Below, one piece after another: positions 22,841 through 32,722 of a DNA stretch of 64,000 nt. The position numbers and the translations under genes are program-made. The DNA comes from Rhodosorus marinus (taxonomy: Eukaryota; Rhodophyta; Stylonematophyceae; Stylonematales; Stylonemataceae). Location: contig JAMWBK010000001.1 in assembly GCA_029953675.1 (NCBI GenBank), positions 471,001 to 535,000 on the forward strand, read 5' to 3'. Numbering within the stretch: position 1 is the first letter of the stretch; every line of letters begins with the position of its first letter. A model generated the notes under the pieces. The model saw nothing but the letters and a program-made list of their open reading frames with translations. It did not search any database and had not been told where the DNA came from.

Positions 22841-23876
22841 CTCTACAATGAATTTAAGTTGAATAATTCATTTTTCAATGAGGCACTCAATGTATCTTCA
22901 TGATACGAATAAGCTTCGATATGTCGTATTATAGCCCTATTAATATATCATGGAGCATGTGGCAGCTTTTTCATGAATATAAAATATAAATTCAGCGTAG
23001 GGCATGCCCTATTTGCGCTCGTGCCTAATGTGCCCCAAAATCAAACGTAGCCCATCTAAAATTTATCATTATCGTTTTGGGGCATGCCTCAATGGCCAGG
23101 GCCCTCCTCATGCATATTTTCTTTAGAATCGGAGGTGACAGTGAAAAACAACATTTTTCTACCCGGGGCTCCTAAATCAACCACATCCAATGAAAGATAC
23201 TTTAATCTAATATTTTTAGAACACTACCTTCTTTTCCATAGTTGTTTCGACAACCCCTATTCAGGAATAGAAGAAATACATTGTTTAGTACCTCGTACTA
23301 TCTCCAACAAACGTACGAGAGTAGGCACCACATGCAAAAGAAATAAGAAAAACTGATAAATGAAAAATCGAACCAATGAAAGTGCAGAATGTTTTTATAC
23401 TTGATTTTTATTCGCAAACGAAGGATATGGGAAAATGGCGTCGTTTGGATTGGTTTTTCGAACTCTATTGTTGTTTTCTTTGGTATTTCAAAGGAGGATG
23501 GTCCCGACGGTGATGAAATGCCTTTATCGATTCCTGCTGAACCGTTTTGGGGTGGGGGGGTGGATGGATGGGATTGGGGGGTTGGGGGTGAAGGGGAGGG
23601 TGGGGGCTGTTGGAAGTGGGTTTGAGGTGTATAGGGTTGAAAGGCGGACAAGAATAGTATAAAAGTATAAGTGAGAACTTTTTTTAATGTTTTGAGGAAG
23701 GGTGTGGAAAGGTAGCTTCGTGAGCGGGGTTGTGTTTTGGAATTGTAGCAGGCGTTGGAAGAGTGTGAGTGGAGGAGTGGGGAAGAGGAGTCTGAGTACT
23801 TAGGATTCAGTGAGAGGTGAGAGGCGTGAGGCGTGCAATTAGTGGATAGGGTCGCTGGGTAAAGGGTGGAGGAGAG
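22841..23876. other. AT-rich spacer
   Basis: AT-rich sequence to about 23400, then G-rich sequence (23550-23620). A Pro-rich frame on the minus strand (23298-23651) lacks an ATG and reads low-complexity sequence. No gene is called. Confidence 0.4.
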
Positions 23877-24380
23877 ATGGGGGAGAACGGGTTCGGGGTT
23901 CGTCTGATGGCGAAGATGGGATGGAAGGAGGGAATGGGTTTGGGTGTTGCCGGTGAAGGCATAAAGACTGCATTGAAAGTTAAGAAGAAGGAGGACAAAC
24001 TTGGATTGGGAGCAGTCAAGAAGTCAGAATGGGGCGACAACTGGTGGGAAAGGGCCTTTGAAGACGCTGTGAAAAAGAACGCGGAGGAGCAGAAAGATGA
24101 CCTGGTCTCATCTGGTAGCAGCAGCTCTGGAAGCGAAGACGACAATACGCTCTCCGAAAAACTCCTGGTAGCTTGCGGTGGAAGAAGATGCCGTGCGTTC
24201 GGAAAGAACAAGCTCATGCGTGTCGCAAAGCAGGAGAGCCAGTTGGTGGTCCTTGAGAATCAGCAGAAGTCGGAATTAAAGAAGGACGTCATCAGCAAGA
24301 AGAGGCTCAAGAAGCAGAAGAAGAAGTCATCGAAGAAAAAGGCAGGAAAAACTGTCGCAAAGGAAGCGACCAAGGTGTAA
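23877..24380 (+). CDS. G-patch protein, GPATCH4-like
   Basis: Intronless 167-aa protein. The N-terminal G-patch reads FGVRLMAKMGWKEGMGLG, with the invariant glycines, then GIKTALKVKKKEDKLGLGA. The next block, WGDNWWERAFEDAVKK, matches the D-W-W-x-x-x-F segment after the G-patch of GPATCH4 proteins. A Ser/Asp-rich linker (SSGSSSSGSEDD) and a Lys-rich C-terminus (KRLKKQKKKSSKKKAGK) follow, typical of nucleolar localisation. In animals GPATCH4 activates the helicase DHX15 in the nucleolus, so a role as a DEAH-helicase cofactor in ribosome or snRNA maturation is inferred. PINX1/Pxr1 is the alternative, but the WW block favours GPATCH4. Confidence 0.82.
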   Translation: MGENGFGVRLMAKMGWKEGMGLGVAGEGIKTALKVKKKEDKLGLGAVKKSEWGDNWWERAFEDAVKKNAEEQKDDLVSSGSSSSGSEDDNTLSEKLLVACGGRRCRAFGKNKLMRVAKQESQLVVLENQQKSELKKDVISKKRLKKQKKKSSKKKAGKTVAKEATKV

Positions 24381-24643
24381 TTTCTAGTAATCCAAAGCAG
24401 AAGACGGCTGCCAGTGTACCTCCACCTACTCCGTATACCCCAGCTGCAGCATGAATTACGGTTTTCTCACTTTCCTGTAACAGTTTGTTCTCACCTCATG
24501 CTGATTTCCTGGAAGCAGCTCGCTGGCAAGCTGTATGCTTTGCTTCTCTATAATTTTATTTATAGTTGAGCACAGTGCGTGCGGCTATACACTAACATCA
24601 AACGATAAAAAACATGTAACCGAACAACTATCGACTCACCAAA

Positions 24644-25102
24644 TCAACTAGAATGTCCGTCAGCTGCCACCCACTCCGCAAACACTTTGCCCTGCTTTTT
24701 CACAATTTCGCGCTTCCCGTCTGCTGTGACAATTTTTCCATCGCGGCCCATAACGACCAGTGCAGGAACGCTGTCGATTTCCAATCGCTTCAGCAATTCG
24801 TCGGACCCATCTGCATCAAAAGGCACAGCGTACCAATCCGGTTGCTCTTCCTCAAAGTACTTTCGCATCTCCTCCTTGTCCGTATCAGAGCTCACAAATA
24901 CAACCTCCACCGGCAGCTTGACCTTCTTCACCTCATCCAAGTACAGGTTCCTCAGAAGCGGTGTCAGAACCTTACAAGGAGGACACCACTTAGCAGAGAA
25001 ATACAGAACAACCACCTTATCATAAAGAACCTCCTCAGCCTTCACATAGCTCCCATCCGAAGCCTCCAACTCGTTCCCAACAACATCCTCCCACCACTTC
25101 AT
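24644..25102 (-). CDS. Nucleoredoxin/tryparedoxin-like thioredoxin-fold protein
   Basis: Intronless 152-aa protein. The ATG at 25102 (MKWWEDVVGNELEASDGSYV) is the first ATG of the frame; upstream codons read into non-conserved sequence. The redox motif WCPPC lies in VVLYFSAKWCPPCKVLTPLL, followed by VVFVSSDTDKEEMRKYFEE, the tryparedoxin/nucleoredoxin signature (VSxDxxxxxxxxYF). AVPFDADG and the cis-proline site SVPALVVMGRDGKIV come next. A dithiol-disulphide oxidoreductase is expected. No targeting sequence is visible, so a cytosolic location is likely. Both active-site cysteines are present. Confidence 0.9.
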   Translation of the reverse strand: MKWWEDVVGNELEASDGSYVKAEEVLYDKVVVLYFSAKWCPPCKVLTPLLRNLYLDEVKKVKLPVEVVFVSSDTDKEEMRKYFEEEQPDWYAVPFDADGSDELLKRLEIDSVPALVVMGRDGKIVTADGKREIVKKQGKVFAEWVAADGHSS

Positions 25103-25458
25103 CCTTTCCCAATCATTGAAGACTTCCACCAAAACACACGTCACAAACAAAACTCAGCCAGCCACCCGCACCAGTCACAGGTGACCTACCACGAGATACC
25201 TGCAAAAAACTCAAGCTCGTCTTGTCCGAGCAAGTCCAGTATATCTTGACATCTACTGGCAAGCTCCAACCCCTTAACCCCTATTGCTGTCCCAAAAAGC
25301 CGTCCTTAAAACGCAGATCGTTTAGTGAAAGGAAAACTTTGCAGAGAGCGACGCAGTTGAATCGTATCTAGATATTCTCTGGTCACCCGACCCGTTGTGA
25401 AATCCGCCCGAATCCTGGCTCCGAAGAGGATTAGGTTGATGCCGTCAAACCCCCATTG

Positions 25459-25632
25459 AGAGCTTTCTCTGTTCAGTCCCGGCGCAGTTGGGATCTTGCC
25501 GGAATCAGCTGAACGAGATTAGTTGATGTCAGATGAATCATCTAAAGAGCTTTCTCTGTTCAGTCCCGTAGCCGTGGGGATCTTGCTGAAGTCCGTTCGA
25601 GCAAAGCTAGTCGATGTAGGCAGGTCTTATTA
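25459..25632. repeat. 87-bp tandem repeat, two copies
   Basis: AGAGCTTTCTCTGTTCAGTC starts at 25459 and again at 25546. Both copies go on with GGGATCTTGC and a GTTGATGT/GTCGATGT box. Flanking sequence at about 25367 and 25628 also resembles itself (GATATTCTC...CACCCGAATC), so the array is part of a larger degenerate family. Confidence 0.75.
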
Positions 25633-26290
25633 AGATATTCTCACGTATAGTCACCGGGGGAATTTTCACCCGAATCAGCTTCGAACAAGAGCTTAAGGTT
25701 ACAGCTTTGTCCTGGATGTGGTCAAGATTCGGGTAGGCTGATGTTAAGCGGATGCTCCTTGGACACACAGAGACACAGAGCTGAGGCTTCATTGGGTGGG
25801 TTCCCAGTAACTCTTTTTCTTCGGCACACATCAGCTGCCGAAATCAAACTTATTTGCTTGCCTCTCCTACTTTTCGCTTCTTTTCGGCGTGGGCCTGGGC
25901 TAATGCCAAAGATGTAGACGACAGGCTTCTTCGCTGATTGTTTTCGCTTGTGAACGACCTTCCAAATACTTTTTTGTATACTCGTCGTACGGCTTCGAAT
26001 CTAAGCGAGATAGTTTGGGTTCAACTGGTCGTATCTAAGAGTTGAGAGGCACTACCTCCAGAAAGTACTCATGGAAACGTCTACCCTACGTAGTCTTCAT
26101 CGCAGCAGCTGTTGCTTCGCAGAAGAACAGCAGGTCCTTATGAAGAGATAAAAAAATCTTCGGAAGCCGATACCTATCATACGATCTCAGAAGACAACAA
26201 ATATTAATGCCACAGCCTTGTATCCATATATATATATAATCAGACCAGATGCAGCTTCATCAGAGCTTCTCCTTCTAGTCCGCTGGATGT

Positions 26291-26312
26291 GCAGTGCACC
26301 ACGGCGCGAAGT
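26291..26312 (+). repeat. Dispersed 22-nt motif, copy 1
   Basis: The motif GCAGTGCACCACGGCGCGAA followed by GT recurs at 32626-32647 with one mismatch. It is probably the core of a dispersed repeat. Confidence 0.55.
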
Positions 26313-27665
26313 CCTCGAAGAAACTGTCCATACTCGGTCTTCTCCACCATTCAGGAGGAACGGATCGAGCGGGTGTTAATGATTACTACTAATGGAAAGA
26401 GCAACTTGAATGAGCGCTTATAGGTTTGCCAATTGCCATCTAGCCGTGTAGGTTTGACACCAGGCCCGATCACATTGAAGGCTGCTCATCACGAAAGTGA
26501 TCTATACAGTCCGTGGAAGAGGTTGGAGGATCGATCCCTAGTCGACCGCTCCAGGTGAGATTTGACGTACACTGGTTGGCTCCAAATGGGATCAAGAAGG
26601 CGCTTAGTGTTCGCTTAAATCGAGCCTTTGCGGCTCCTTGGGGTGAGGGCACTCTAATCGAAGATCAGAGCTTCTCGGTTTCATCCATCTACCAAGAAAT
26701 CTGGCTTTCGGCTTTTCCAAGGACGGCGAATAAGGCTTAGCAATCGAAAACCGGCGCAAACTACAATTCTGTGATCACCGACTGGAGGAGCTTTATCTAG
26801 CCACAGAGCCAGCTACGATGGAAAGCCTATCCAGAACAAGACTCACCATAGAGGATTGCCACCTGATCTTGTAACCAATCACGATGAAGACAACGGTTAA
26901 AGCTGTATCTGTCGACCTCAAAAACAGCCCAGCAGCTTGGAATATCACAGCTTAGAGTATTTTTACGCCACAGAGTACTCTACTTCGCAAAGAAGAATAC
27001 GCGGTTACAAATCAGCAATGATAAACAACAAAAACACCCTAGCCCTTCCATTCCCTCCACTTCATCGCTCGTATCAACTGACTTCGAGAAAAGCTCGTCA
27101 TCCCCTCCCCTCCCAAATCCTCCAAAATCCTTCAAAACCCTAGAAAACCAATCGATCCAGAAAAATTTCCTAATTAATACAATATTTTAAGAAAAAAAGC
27201 GAGTCACCAATCCCAGCACTGAGCTGGATTCTATCTCTTATACTATTGGTTAATTTATTAACGGATTTTTTGCTTTTTGATTGGAAACGAATCTTCAACT
27301 ATAAAATAAACGAAATTCGTGATCTTGCAAAGCGGATTGCGGGCTTAGGTTGGGTTTTGTTTTTCTTTACATTTTACAATGGTAGCATTTTTAGTGTTTT
27401 TTTTGAAACGGTGAGAGGTTGCGATGTCTCCAAAAGAATGAAGGGGTTTTGCACTGAGGAAGAGGGTGTATCTTGCTGGTTAGTTTCTTTTGGTGAATCG
27501 ATTTCTAGACGTCTACACTGAGAAACAAGTCTATAAGGACTAAAGCATTAGATAATTATACCTGGCTTTTAAGCATTAGATCATTCCGTCTGGTTTTTTG
27601 GGGGGGTATTTTCTTGCGTTGTTTCTAGTGTACTTGTTTCTTGTTGGGGTGGGGGGAGAGTTGAG

Positions 27666-29332
27666 ATGGACTCGATGTACTCGGCTCACCGGGTGAACTA
27701 CCAGCTTCGCGCGCACAGGCGGGACAGCTTGATAGAGTTTATTAAGACCTTGTTGCTGCCTACGATGGTGATGTACGCTAAAGGTGAGAGGAAGATACGG
27801 TTTGAACAGTATCTTGGGGTTTTTAGGAGTCTCGAGCAACTGGTGGATGAGCATCGAGAGCGGTACGAGCTGTTTATTGGGAAGGCCCAACAAGGAGTCT
27901 TCAGTTCAAAGTTACGGGATCTGGTCCCTGAGGTGTGTTCGTGTTAATATTGCATGTTAACATCAAAGGCGTTTGTTTAAGAAGAGGTGCAATCGAGGCG
28001 GAACGTTGTCCTGGACTTACCGAGGAATCCCTTTGTTCTGCGGAAACTTCATTTACAGGTTGGTATTTTCTTTACGCCCTTGCCTTTGACCATAGCGTTC
28101 TCAATATACGACGAGCAAGAAGCTATAACTGCGAGAAATTTCATTCCACCGAGCTTCAATGATATTCGTCACGTGCTTAACATTGCACAACTTTACGCGC
28201 TGAGGAAAACTGTGAAGCTCATAACTTTCGACGGTGCGAGCTATCAGAAGCTGCTGCTAGTCTCAAATCAACCTTGCTCTGAGATTGTCTATGGGCCATC
28301 GCGCAGGTGACCAAACGTTGTATCAAGACGGAGGAGATTTCCTTCCGGACAGCGCCCTGGTAGTGCACTTAATCAGCCTCCTCGAGAAGGGGGTGTTTGT
28401 TGCATTGGTTACAGCTGCGGGCTATGAGAACAACCCCAGAAAGTATGAGTCCAGGCTTTCTGGACTTTTAGCAGGCTTCAAGGCCCACAATCTGTCGGAA
28501 GTCGCAGCATCAAAGTTCTTTGTGCTGGTAAGCTGTAGAAGCACCTGCTTATGCTTTTGAGTTGATCAGCCGGCTCACGCGCGAGACCTTTCCCCTTCTA
28601 TCCCTAGGGCGGCGAATGCAACTTCCTGTACAAGTGCAAGGCGGACTACCAGCTGGAGGTTGTCAGGTTCGAGAGTTTCGCCACGGACGAGATGCTTCTG
28701 TGGGGGTCGGATCAGATAGTGAAAGTACTGGATATTGCTGAAGCGAGTTTGAGGAACGGTGTTGAAGAGATGAACCTGAGCTATCAAGTGCTTCGAAAGG
28801 CAAGAGGTGTAGGACTTGTATGCAAAGGTCGATCGGCCGGTAAGCTTCACAGAGGAAGGTTGTGTTCCCGTGCACCGGTCTAAAACGTCTAAAACGCTAA
28901 CCTTGACTTAACCTGACTCCTGGAAATAATGTGAGTGCAGACCGAGAGCAGTTGGATGAGCTAGCGCTCAGGGCCAAGCACGACGTGAACGAAGCACACC
29001 TGAATATTCGGGTATGCGCATTCAACGGGGGACAGGACGTGTGGGTTGATATTGGAGACAAACTGGTCGGTGTACAGGCACTTCAGGGCTTTCTTCAGGT
29101 AACGTAGCACAATAGACTCACTAGATTCCGTGAAGTCTCTCTCAATTGAGCCATGCATTTCAACGTCAAGTGCAAGCCAGAAGAAACCCTCCACGTTGGT
29201 GATCAGTTCCTGTCGACTGGTAACGATATCGCTACTCGACGAGCGTGCTGCACGGTTTGGGTTAGCAACCCAGAGGAGACCGACAAAGTACTGAGTCTGC
29301 TTGAGGAGCTTTCAAATCTGGAAGGAGAATGA
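27666..29332 (+). CDS. ISN1: IMP-specific 5'-nucleotidase
   Basis: Dephosphorylates IMP to inosine; known from yeast (Isn1) and apicomplexans. Six exons join in phase: 27666-27932, 27987-28233, 28307-28527, 28608-28839, 28941-29098 and 29171-29332, giving 428 aa, close to the yeast length of about 450. Family blocks are visible in order: HRRDSLIEFIKTLL, FFTPLPLTIAF, PPSFNDIRHVLNIAQ, the HAD nucleophile motif LITFDGDQTLYQDG (D-G-D-Q-T), VALVTAAGYENNPRKYESRL, GGECNFLY, AFNGGQDVWVDIGDKLVGVQ and KPEETLHVGDQFLS. The C-terminus ends WVSNPEETDKVLSLLEEL. Cytosolic purine salvage is the expected role. It converges on the first zinc-finger gene (stop codons about 210 bp apart). Confidence 0.95.
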
Positions 29333-29540
29333 GATGAGTGAGATCCATCGCAATTTTTGAATCGCGATTGTTTCGAAAGCGGGATGGAGGGCGGTGTTCA
29401 TATGCTTCAAGCCGGAGTTGTTCCTGGGGACTGTTTCGGTGACTCTTCTGCCGGCTTTCCAGGTCTCCACCGGAGACAACTGATTAACGATACTTGTTTA
29501 AATGATTAAGTTAAAATTTTTACAAGAGACAAGCCAAGGT
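29333..29540. terminator. Convergent 3' region
   Basis: A short region between the ISN1 and zinc-finger stop codons that must hold both 3' ends. AT-rich sequence (AAATGATTAAGTTAAAATTT, about 29499-29518) suits poly(A) signalling. No canonical AATAAA is seen. Confidence 0.3.
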
Positions 29541-30728
29541 TTAAGGTAACCCAGCCTCAACATCAGCGGCGGTTAGTCCGTGCTGGTTTCTCATATGCCG
29601 GAAGTAGTTAGTCCTCCATACAAACTTCACTCCACACTGTTTACACTCCAAACTCTCCCGTTTCGTATGAACGTTCTTGGTATGAGCGACGAGATGTGAC
29701 CTCTGGCCAAACTTTGTCCCGCAGAGATCGCAAGCGTGTTTCTTCTCTCTGAAGTGTACCCCACTCAGATGTCGGTTCAGGTGCGACTGCGATCGGAACG
29801 CCGACCCGCAAATTTCGCAATCAAACCTCTTCTGTCGATCAACCCCAGCGCGGTTTCCCGCGTTAGCATGCCTTTGTTGTTTCAAATCTGGGCTAGACAA
29901 GACATCATTCTCTCTACTGGTAGTAGTTGTAACCGAGCTCAACGATTTATCATCCTTTTCATTGAAGAGCAGAGTCTTCCAGCTTTCAAACGTCGACATA
30001 ATATGCTGTACTCTTGGTGTCACAGCATCGGATGATGACAGCGTGTAAGCTCGTATTCTTGACTTGTCGGGGAAAATTACCCATGCGGGCCCCCGTCGGT
30101 TCTCTATCGCAGCTATCCCCGCGTGCCACGCATCCGGAAGTTCAACAGGTAAGCTCGCTTGGATAAGTCGGTCTCGTTCCTTTAACCTCGTATCGCATTC
30201 ACACGAATCCCCTCTCACAATACAGAAGGAGCAGTCTCGATCAATTATCAACCGTTGTTGGATTCTAAAAACTTTACACCCACTCCCCGCGTAGCCAACA
30301 ATAACTCCAACCCGGTTGAACGCTTCCCTTCTGAAGCTAACCGACGCCCGCAGCATCACCCCACCGTCCTCCATTTGCACCGCAATCAAACACACACTCG
30401 TCGTCCGCTCCTCGTTTATCGCAAAGATTACCCTGTCCTTCAACATTCGCGAGTCCTCAAACTTCAACATGTGCCCAAACGCTACATTTCCCTTCTGATG
30501 AGACAGTACATTCAAGCTCTTCCGGAAAAACAGCGTCTCACGAACACCAGCCTGCGGCCCCGGCTCCACCTTCATGAAATCGAAAGGAACCACATGTGAC
30601 GGCGACGGCAGCTTAAACGAGTCTTTATTATTCCCACCCAGCAGCCATTCCCCCACCGCCACATCATTGAGCATCTCCCTCATCAGCTCATAGTCCTCTC
30701 CATATTCCAGCCCCTCAATAATCATCAT
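29541..30728 (-). CDS. C2H2 zinc-finger protein, paralogue 1
   Basis: Intronless 395-aa protein starting at the ATG at 30728. The first ~250 residues form a conserved domain not assignable to a known family, with PFDFMKVEPGPQAGVRETLF, KFEDSRMLKDRVIFAINEER and a Cys cluster CSFCIVRGDSCECD that could bind zinc. A variable Ser/Thr-rich linker follows, then three classical C2H2 fingers (C-x2-C-x12-H-x4-H each) joined by short linkers at about residues 305-385. The tail ends AADVEAGLP. DNA binding is expected from the fingers; the regulatory role is unknown. Two further copies follow in the same orientation at 33.7 and 37.7 kb. Confidence 0.88.
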   Translation of the reverse strand: MMIIEGLEYGEDYELMREMLNDVAVGEWLLGGNNKDSFKLPSPSHVVPFDFMKVEPGPQAGVRETLFFRKSLNVLSHQKGNVAFGHMLKFEDSRMLKDRVIFAINEERTTSVCLIAVQMEDGGVMLRASVSFRREAFNRVGVIVGYAGSGCKVFRIQQRLIIDRDCSFCIVRGDSCECDTRLKERDRLIQASLPVELPDAWHAGIAAIENRRGPAWVIFPDKSRIRAYTLSSSDAVTPRVQHIMSTFESWKTLLFNEKDDKSLSSVTTTTSRENDVLSSPDLKQQRHANAGNRAGVDRQKRFDCEICGSAFRSQSHLNRHLSGVHFREKKHACDLCGTKFGQRSHLVAHTKNVHTKRESLECKQCGVKFVWRTNYFRHMRNQHGLTAADVEAGLP

Positions 30729-30882
30729 GCTCAACCCCTCAACAAGTGCGCAAATTCATAGATGAAGAAAATGCCCTTTCACAACCTTCGCTCATTCATG
30801 CATATGTACACATCATCCCAGCAGCAAAAAACAAAGCCCCGTTCCCCTCCCTCCTGGGTAGTCTTCACCACTTGGCAACCGC

Positions 30883-30982
30883 AACTTTCAACTTTTCCAA
30901 GGCACGAACGCGTATACGCACATTTACGAGTCGCAATCCAGGAACGCCTCTACGGATGGCACAAGTTTTGGTTCCTTCTATG
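30883..30982 (+). repeat. Left arm of imperfect inverted repeat
   Basis: Starts AACTTTCAACTTTTCCAAGG and contains TATACGCACATTTACGAGTC. The reverse complement of 32069-32169 reads in parallel (AACTTTCAACTTTTTCAAGC, TATACGCACATATACGAGTC), about three quarters identical. The arm lies about 150 bp upstream of the start codon of zinc-finger paralogue 1. Confidence 0.7.
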
Positions 30983-31256
30983 TATACAAAGCTCAAAACT
31001 TCTCACCTCAAACCACCAAAACCGGGAGAAAAACCTTCGCCCTTCCTCCAAACGCGCTCCTTCCAATACCAACTCAACTACCTCACGCCGTCAGAATGCC
31101 TCCACATAAATCAGAGCACCAACAGAACAATATCGGTTTGCTCGAATCCACTCTTTTAGGCTTCCACTAGTGTTCCTTGTAAAAGAATAAGCCAAGCGTA
31201 GCCTTGTCACCTTCCTGCCTCCCCCCCCCAAATACCGCTTCTCACCCAAATACTAA

Positions 31257-31575
31257 CCAAACAATGAGCCAAAGAAACGATAAACGAGCAGATAGAGATT
31301 AAGCTCTCCTCTTCATGTTTCACTCACCAAATCTTAAAAGCTCTGCCCTTCCTCCTCAGTGAGCGACTAGAAGCCAAGTTTAGCCTCGTAGAAACCAGAC
31401 TAACGTTAACCCCCCTCCCTCTTCCCCCTCCCACCACTCTCACTTCCTTGTTCTCCTCCAAATACTTCCAAACAATTTGCAAAAGAAATGAGCATAAAGT
31501 AGATGGAGATTATGCTCTCCTCCTCATGTCCCAATCACAGACTCCAAAAGCTCCGCCCTTCCACTGCGGTGAGTG
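31257..31575. repeat. Imperfect direct duplication, offset 211 bp
   Basis: Segments 31257-31365 and 31468-31575 share CCAAACAAT, GCAAAAGAAA/CCAAAGAAAC, AGATRGAGATTAWGCTCTCCT, AAAAGCTCYGCCCTTCC and CAGTGAGCG/CGGTGAGTG. Both are preceded by C-rich sequence. Identity is about 75 percent by eye. Confidence 0.6.
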
Positions 31576-32068
31576 CTCGAATGAACGAGGCAGCTTCTTC
31601 GTACTGTTGGCGGATTTGTGGTTTTCTGGAGAAAGCTATCGAGGTTCTACGACGTTGAGAAGGAGAGGCCACGAGCGTATACACCAACCGCAAGCGAAGC
31701 GAATACTCATTGACACTTTGTGCTACCAACGAATTGCCCCTCCATAAAGGGCAGTTCACCATAGAGGCCCTCTTTCGAGGACGAACAACGGTGAGAAGGG
31801 AAAGCTACACTCGACGTAAGGAACTACCCCAAGAATCAGGGGGCTGAACTCGAAAAAGAACAGGGCCGAACTGAGAGCATATTGGAAGCGTTACCAAAGA
31901 TCAAGCTGAAACCACCGGCACTGACGTAAGCAGCGCGGTTCCATCTGTTTGAAGTATTGTTAGCATTCTTGACTGCGGGACAAAGTCGGGTTGATAGTCA
32001 ACAAAGCATTCGTCAGCTTTGGTGGGTTGAAGGGGGGGGGGGCGGAATACTGTTGAGGTTTTGTCCGC

Positions 32069-32169
32069 ATAAAAGGAAATACAGCCTTGTGCAGCCAATG
32101 ATGCGTTTCTGAACTGCGACTCGTATATGTGCGTATACACGTGTACGCGGCTTGAAAAAGTTGAAAGTT
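32069..32169 (-). repeat. Right arm of imperfect inverted repeat
   Basis: Reverse-complement partner of 30883-30982. Similarity may extend to about 32215, matching sequence nearer the start of zinc-finger paralogue 1, so it could be the remnant of an inverted, lost zinc-finger copy. Confidence 0.65.
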
Positions 32170-32625
32170 ACTGTTGACCACGCAGGGAATCTGAGGAAAC
32201 GCTCCACCCTCCCGCCTAGGCCTTTACTTCCATTCAGAACAGCTCGTCAACACTGCTCAATGTCAAACTTCTTATGGAAACGACAAAGGTAAAGAAAAAA
32301 AAAGCAAAAATCAAAAACTAGTTTCGGGTGTGTTCTTATTGTCTATTTTTGGTAAGCCTTCTATAAAATTAGAAAACAACATGTTAATGGTAGTGACGGG
32401 CGGTTTGGGAGTCGCACGTCTTGAAAGAGTACGCCTTTTTTTTTCTGCCTTTCTAACGTAACCCCAAAAGTAAAAGATTTTCAGAAAGGAAAGTTTTTAA
32501 TGAAAATGGGGAAATCTCGTCTGTGTGCAATAATATCAAATGGGGACTTGTTTGTTGGTATACAGACCGTTTACTTCAGCTACCGAGAGTACCTGTAGCC
32601 TTTACTGGGTAGCTGCTCGTGTAAT

Positions 32626-32647
32626 GCAGCGCACCACGGCGCGAAGT
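32626..32647 (+). repeat. Dispersed 22-nt motif, copy 2
   Basis: One mismatch to the motif at 26291-26312. It lies about 50 nt before the second dispersed motif at 32698. Confidence 0.55.
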
Positions 32648-32697
32648 TAAGCGATTTCCGGTTTGTCTTTCTAAAAACAACAACAAACTTGTTCTTG

Positions 32698-32722
32698 CTC
32701 AGGATAGTTGGACTCTGAGTAA
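32698..32722 (+). repeat. Dispersed 25-nt motif, copy 2
   Basis: Reads GCTCAGGATAGTTGGACTCT then GAGTA. It matches 5987-6011 (TCTCAGGATAGTTAGGCTCT then GAATA) at 21 of 25 positions. Confidence 0.55.

Larger units (their letters stand above)
25103..27665. other. Long repeat-bearing spacer
   Basis: About 2.5 kb with no convincing gene. It contains an 87-bp tandem pair (25459-25632), a 22-nt dispersed motif at 26291-26312, an (AT)n tract near 26226-26240 and AT-rich sequence from 27100 to 27600. An open frame at 26513-26740 is not supported. Confidence 0.45.

Noticed and set aside
23298-23651. Pro-rich minus-strand frame next to the G-patch gene.
   Set aside because: No ATG start, low complexity and arising from a G-rich tract.
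26470-26560. Sequence resembling a tRNA T-arm (GGATCGATCCCTAGTC).
   Set aside because: No acceptor-stem pairing, anticodon arm or A box could be fitted around it.
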